DNA of 7,674 nucleotides from a bacterium. Lineage in GTDB: Bacteria > JAMCPX01. How positions within the stretch are numbered: position 1 is the stretch's first letter; each line of letters starts with the position of its first letter. The stretch is taken from assembly GCA_021800575.1 (NCBI GenBank), contig JAJYYW010000056.1:1-7674 (forward strand). The letters are read 5' to 3'. The notes under the pieces are model-generated. The model ran no database searches and was not told the DNA's origin. It worked only from the letters and a program-made list of their open reading frames with translations. Shown piece after piece: positions 5,736 to 7,674 of this stretch. The position numbers and the translations under genes are program-made.

Positions 5736-6968
5736 GTGGAACAGGCACAAACGAGGTACGGTTCGTATCGGTGGGTGGTTTTGGTTCTTTTCATGTTTCA
5801 GGTTATCCTCACACAGTTCCTGTGGCTCAACTTTGCTGCAATTCAGCCGACGATCGAGAGGATACTCAACATAACAGATTTCCAGTTCGTGTTGTTGCTC
5901 TCGGTCTTCAACATATTCAATCTGCTGCTCTCCCTGCCGGTCGGCGCTGTCCTCGATTCGAAAGGGTTTAAGTTTACCGTGGGGCTGGGCTCGGTTATCA
6001 TGGCTGTCGCGGTGCTGCTGCGGCTGCGCTCCGATAGCTACGCATGGATTCTCGCCGGCCAGATTGGCATCGCCATTGCCCAGCCATTTATCGTGAACAG
6101 CGGCGCCAAGCTTGCATCGGTGTGGTTCAACAAAAACGAAGAGGCGATCGCAAACGGACTCGCATCCATGGCCATGTTCATCGGTATGATCGCAGGCCTC
6201 GTCATTACCCCGATCATCATCCAGCACATGGATCTCTTCCACGTCATGGTCATCTACGATGCGGTCGTTGTTTTCGGTTCTATCCTGTTTCTGCTGTTCG
6301 CCAAGGACAACCCAGCCCTCCGTACGACGATCCGGCATGAGGAACAGGTGTACCATCCGATAAAGGCGTACAAAGAGCTCTTCCGGATCAAGGAAATGAT
6401 CCTGCTCGCATGTATCATGTTTATCGGTGTCGGCTTTTTCAACGGGTTTACCAACTGGCTGGACAAGCTGTTGCTTCCCCAGGGCTTCACCGAAGACCAA
6501 AGCGGGTTGATCGGCGGCATTCTGGTCGCGGGTGGTATTGTCGGCGCGATCGTCATCCCCTTGCTGTCGGATCTGATCAAGAAACGCAGGCCCTTCTTAA
6601 TCATCGGAACGATATCTGCCGGTATCTTTATGTATCCCCTGATGCAGACCCGCGACCTCACCACGGCCATCGTCCTCGCGGCGATCCTCGGGTTCATGGT
6701 CATATCGCTGCTGCCCATCTTGTTCCAGATGACCATCGAGGTGGTCGGCGAACGGCTGACCGGCAGTGCCACGGGCATGCTCTGGGTGTTCGGCGCCACC
6801 GGGGCGATCGTCACCATCTACGGCATGGAATTGATCGGGGAGCGGATGCACGACTTCCGCGATGGTATCTGGCTCCTGATAGTTCTGTTTTTGATCGCCT
6901 TCTTTTTAACTCTGCGGTTGAAGGAAACCTACGGAAGGCAGCACGATAGCGCACCGGAAAAAAAATAA
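5736..6968 (+). CDS. Major facilitator superfamily transporter, FLVCR-like features
   Basis: The 410-residue inner-membrane protein has about twelve hydrophobic helices and the MFS motif A between helices 2 and 3 (GAVLDSKGFK at 70-79: Gly70, Asp74, Gly77, Lys79). A weaker copy lies in the second half (PLLSDLIKKRR). The segment at 116-135 (QPF, AKLASVWF, then NE) recalls FLVCR/DIRC2-type carriers, the group that includes eukaryotic heme or choline transporters. That resemblance is from memory, and the substrate is unknown. The start is a GTG at 5736, supported by AAGGAGG 7 bases upstream and a promoter just before it. The gene is monocistronic between a divergent ankyrin gene and a convergent PEP synthase-like fragment. 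Proximity to multiheme cytochromes makes heme or porphyrin transport tempting but unproven. Confidence 0.88.
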   Translation: MEQAQTRYGSYRWVVLVLFMFQVILTQFLWLNFAAIQPTIERILNITDFQFVLLLSVFNIFNLLLSLPVGAVLDSKGFKFTVGLGSVIMAVAVLLRLRSDSYAWILAGQIGIAIAQPFIVNSGAKLASVWFNKNEEAIANGLASMAMFIGMIAGLVITPIIIQHMDLFHVMVIYDAVVVFGSILFLLFAKDNPALRTTIRHEEQVYHPIKAYKELFRIKEMILLACIMFIGVGFFNGFTNWLDKLLLPQGFTEDQSGLIGGILVAGGIVGAIVIPLLSDLIKKRRPFLIIGTISAGIFMYPLMQTRDLTTAIVLAAILGFMVISLLPILFQMTIEVVGERLTGSATGMLWVFGATGAIVTIYGMELIGERMHDFRDGIWLLIVLFLIAFFLTLRLKETYGRQHDSAPEKK

Positions 6969-7025
6969 CCGCCGCAGCACCGGGTGCGTACATCTCCCGC
7001 GGTTCAGGGGGACCCGCACGCAGGG

Positions 7026-7058
7026 GATCCAAAACGGCCGGGTCCGGCGTTTTGGATC
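7026..7058. terminator. Hairpin between convergent MFS and PEP synthase-like genes
   Basis: GATCCAAAACG at 7026-7036 pairs with its exact complement at 7048-7058, with a further CCG/CGG pairing inside. The right arm includes two bases of the minus-strand gene's stop codon. There is no U-run after the stem in either direction, although A4/T4 lies inside the stem. It probably ends or protects transcripts of both convergent genes, but is not a canonical terminator. Confidence 0.5.
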
Positions 7059-7611
7059 AGTGCAGTTCAAAGTTGTAGTTCCCCTCGAGGAACGCGCGGA
7101 CGAACCAGTCCACGCTCGCGTCTGACGTCATCAGCATATCGAGATGCAGGGAGCAGAGGGTAAGCCTGCCGAGCATATCGAGTTTTTGCTCTGTCTCCGC
7201 TTTATCGTCTTTCCGCAGGTACGCCATGACACGATCGCCCCTTGTTTCGGGAACAAACCCGAGTGCACCGAGCACGCCGCTCAAAAACTTCACCCGCCTG
7301 AGCCTTCTGCTGTCTTCCGATGCGCCTCCTTGAAAGAAAAAAGTTATGTAGTTGTTGTCCTTCACCGCGTCACAATAGGCATCGATGGTGCTGAAGTGGT
7401 AGCCGACGCGTGCATTGAAATTCATGTATTCGGGTGAGATGACCGCGTAGCTGCGGTCGCCCAGCGGTTTTTCATGATCCTGGATGCGCGTCGCACTGGA
7501 TGCCAGGACCGATAAAAACCCCCGGAGATCGATCCGTGCTGGATATAGGAAACGGTCTGCGGGGAGAGCTCCGGCACGGTAAACTGTACCAGGATAATAT
7601 CGCTTCGGCAC
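7057..7611 (-). CDS. C-terminal part of a PEP synthase/pyruvate-binding-domain-like protein, 5' end disrupted
   Basis: The 184-residue open frame resembles the C-terminal region of large proteins annotated as PEP synthase or PEP/pyruvate-binding-domain proteins. Recalled family features are DLRGFLSVLASS at 28-39, SYAVISPEYMNFNARVGYHF at 54-73, NYITFFFQGGA at 87-97, and a closing helical segment with MLGRL and VDWFVRAFLEGNY. Family members run to many hundreds of residues, so this is only the tail. The first possible start is a GTG at 7611 with no ribosome site. An in-frame TAA lies just upstream at 7626-7624. The two other minus-strand frames stay open to the window edge, so a frameshift (real decay or a base error) or a truncated gene is likely. 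The catalytic phosphohistidine and ATP-grasp domains are not in the window. The gene ends 88 bases from the convergent MFS gene. Confidence 0.65.
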   Translation of the reverse strand: MPKRYYPGTVYRAGALPADRFLYPARIDLRGFLSVLASSATRIQDHEKPLGDRSYAVISPEYMNFNARVGYHFSTIDAYCDAVKDNNYITFFFQGGASEDSRRLRRVKFLSGVLGALGFVPETRGDRVMAYLRKDDKAETEQKLDMLGRLTLCSLHLDMLMTSDASVDWFVRAFLEGNYNFELH

Positions 7612-7674
7612 CGTTTGCCGCTTTTATGAAAGGGTTGACGAATCCCGGCATACGGTGGTGGGAACCGAGACGGA

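Noticed and set aside
5715..6500. 261-residue open frame on the minus strand opposite the MFS gene
   Set aside because: It is highly charged, low in complexity and antisense to a well-supported twelve-helix transporter that has its own promoter and ribosome site.
7057..7674. Joining the other open minus-strand frame to the PEP synthase-like tail as one protein
   Set aside because: The upstream stretch is protein-like but I could not match it to the family segment expected before the DLRGF motif, so the exact shift point cannot be stated.
1..7674. CRISPR array, tRNA or rRNA genes, insertion sequence or phage genes
   Set aside because: No regularly spaced direct repeats, cloverleaf-like segments, transposase motifs or integrase motifs were seen on either strand.

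Overview
The window looks like chromosomal DNA from an anaerobic or microaerophilic Gram-negative bacterium that uses low-potential (probably menaquinone) respiration. The evidence is the gene content: CxxCH cytochromes with Sec-type signals, a b6-like cytochrome b with a PDWY motif, a Rieske protein and a lipoprotein signal. The multiheme-rich style recalls Nitrospirota or Desulfo-/Geobacter-type lineages, but this is inference from gene content; no marker gene in the window fixes the taxon.

Layout. Positions 1-1061 (minus strand) carry the N-terminal part of a GltD-like FAD/4Fe-4S oxidoreductase (runs off the left edge) and, upstream of it, a monoheme class I cytochrome c. A perfect GC-rich hairpin lies between them. 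An AT-rich divergent promoter region (1062-1297) separates these from a compact plus-strand operon of five genes (1298-4934): a membrane-anchored pentaheme cytochrome c, an 87-residue two-helix membrane protein, a Rieske iron-sulfur protein, a full-length fused cytochrome b, and a second, periplasmic pentaheme cytochrome c. Several of these genes overlap or nearly abut, and the operon ends in a strong bidirectional terminator. The next genes are a minus-strand ankyrin-repeat lipoprotein (5048-5521), a divergent intergenic region with another GC-rich hairpin, a plus-strand MFS transporter with a good promoter (5736-6968), a convergent hairpin, and the C-terminal part of a minus-strand PEP synthase/pyruvate-phosphate-dikinase-like protein (7057-7611) whose 5' part is interrupted or shifted in frame.

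How the genes fit together. The central operon reads as a Rieske/cytochrome b quinol:cytochrome c oxidoreductase with no cytochrome c1 or cytochrome f gene. Two related pentaheme cytochromes, ten c-type hemes in all, occupy the place of the usual monoheme or diheme partner. Quinol would be oxidised by cytochrome b and the Rieske protein, and electrons would then pass to the multiheme subunits. The divergently transcribed monoheme cytochrome c is a plausible soluble electron carrier. The GltD-like flavoprotein beside it is probably cytoplasmic, so its link to the periplasmic chain is unclear. The multiheme-Rieske-cytochrome b operon and its small membrane protein are the most interesting part of the window. 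The ankyrin lipoprotein, MFS carrier and PEP synthase-like fragment have no evident role in it.
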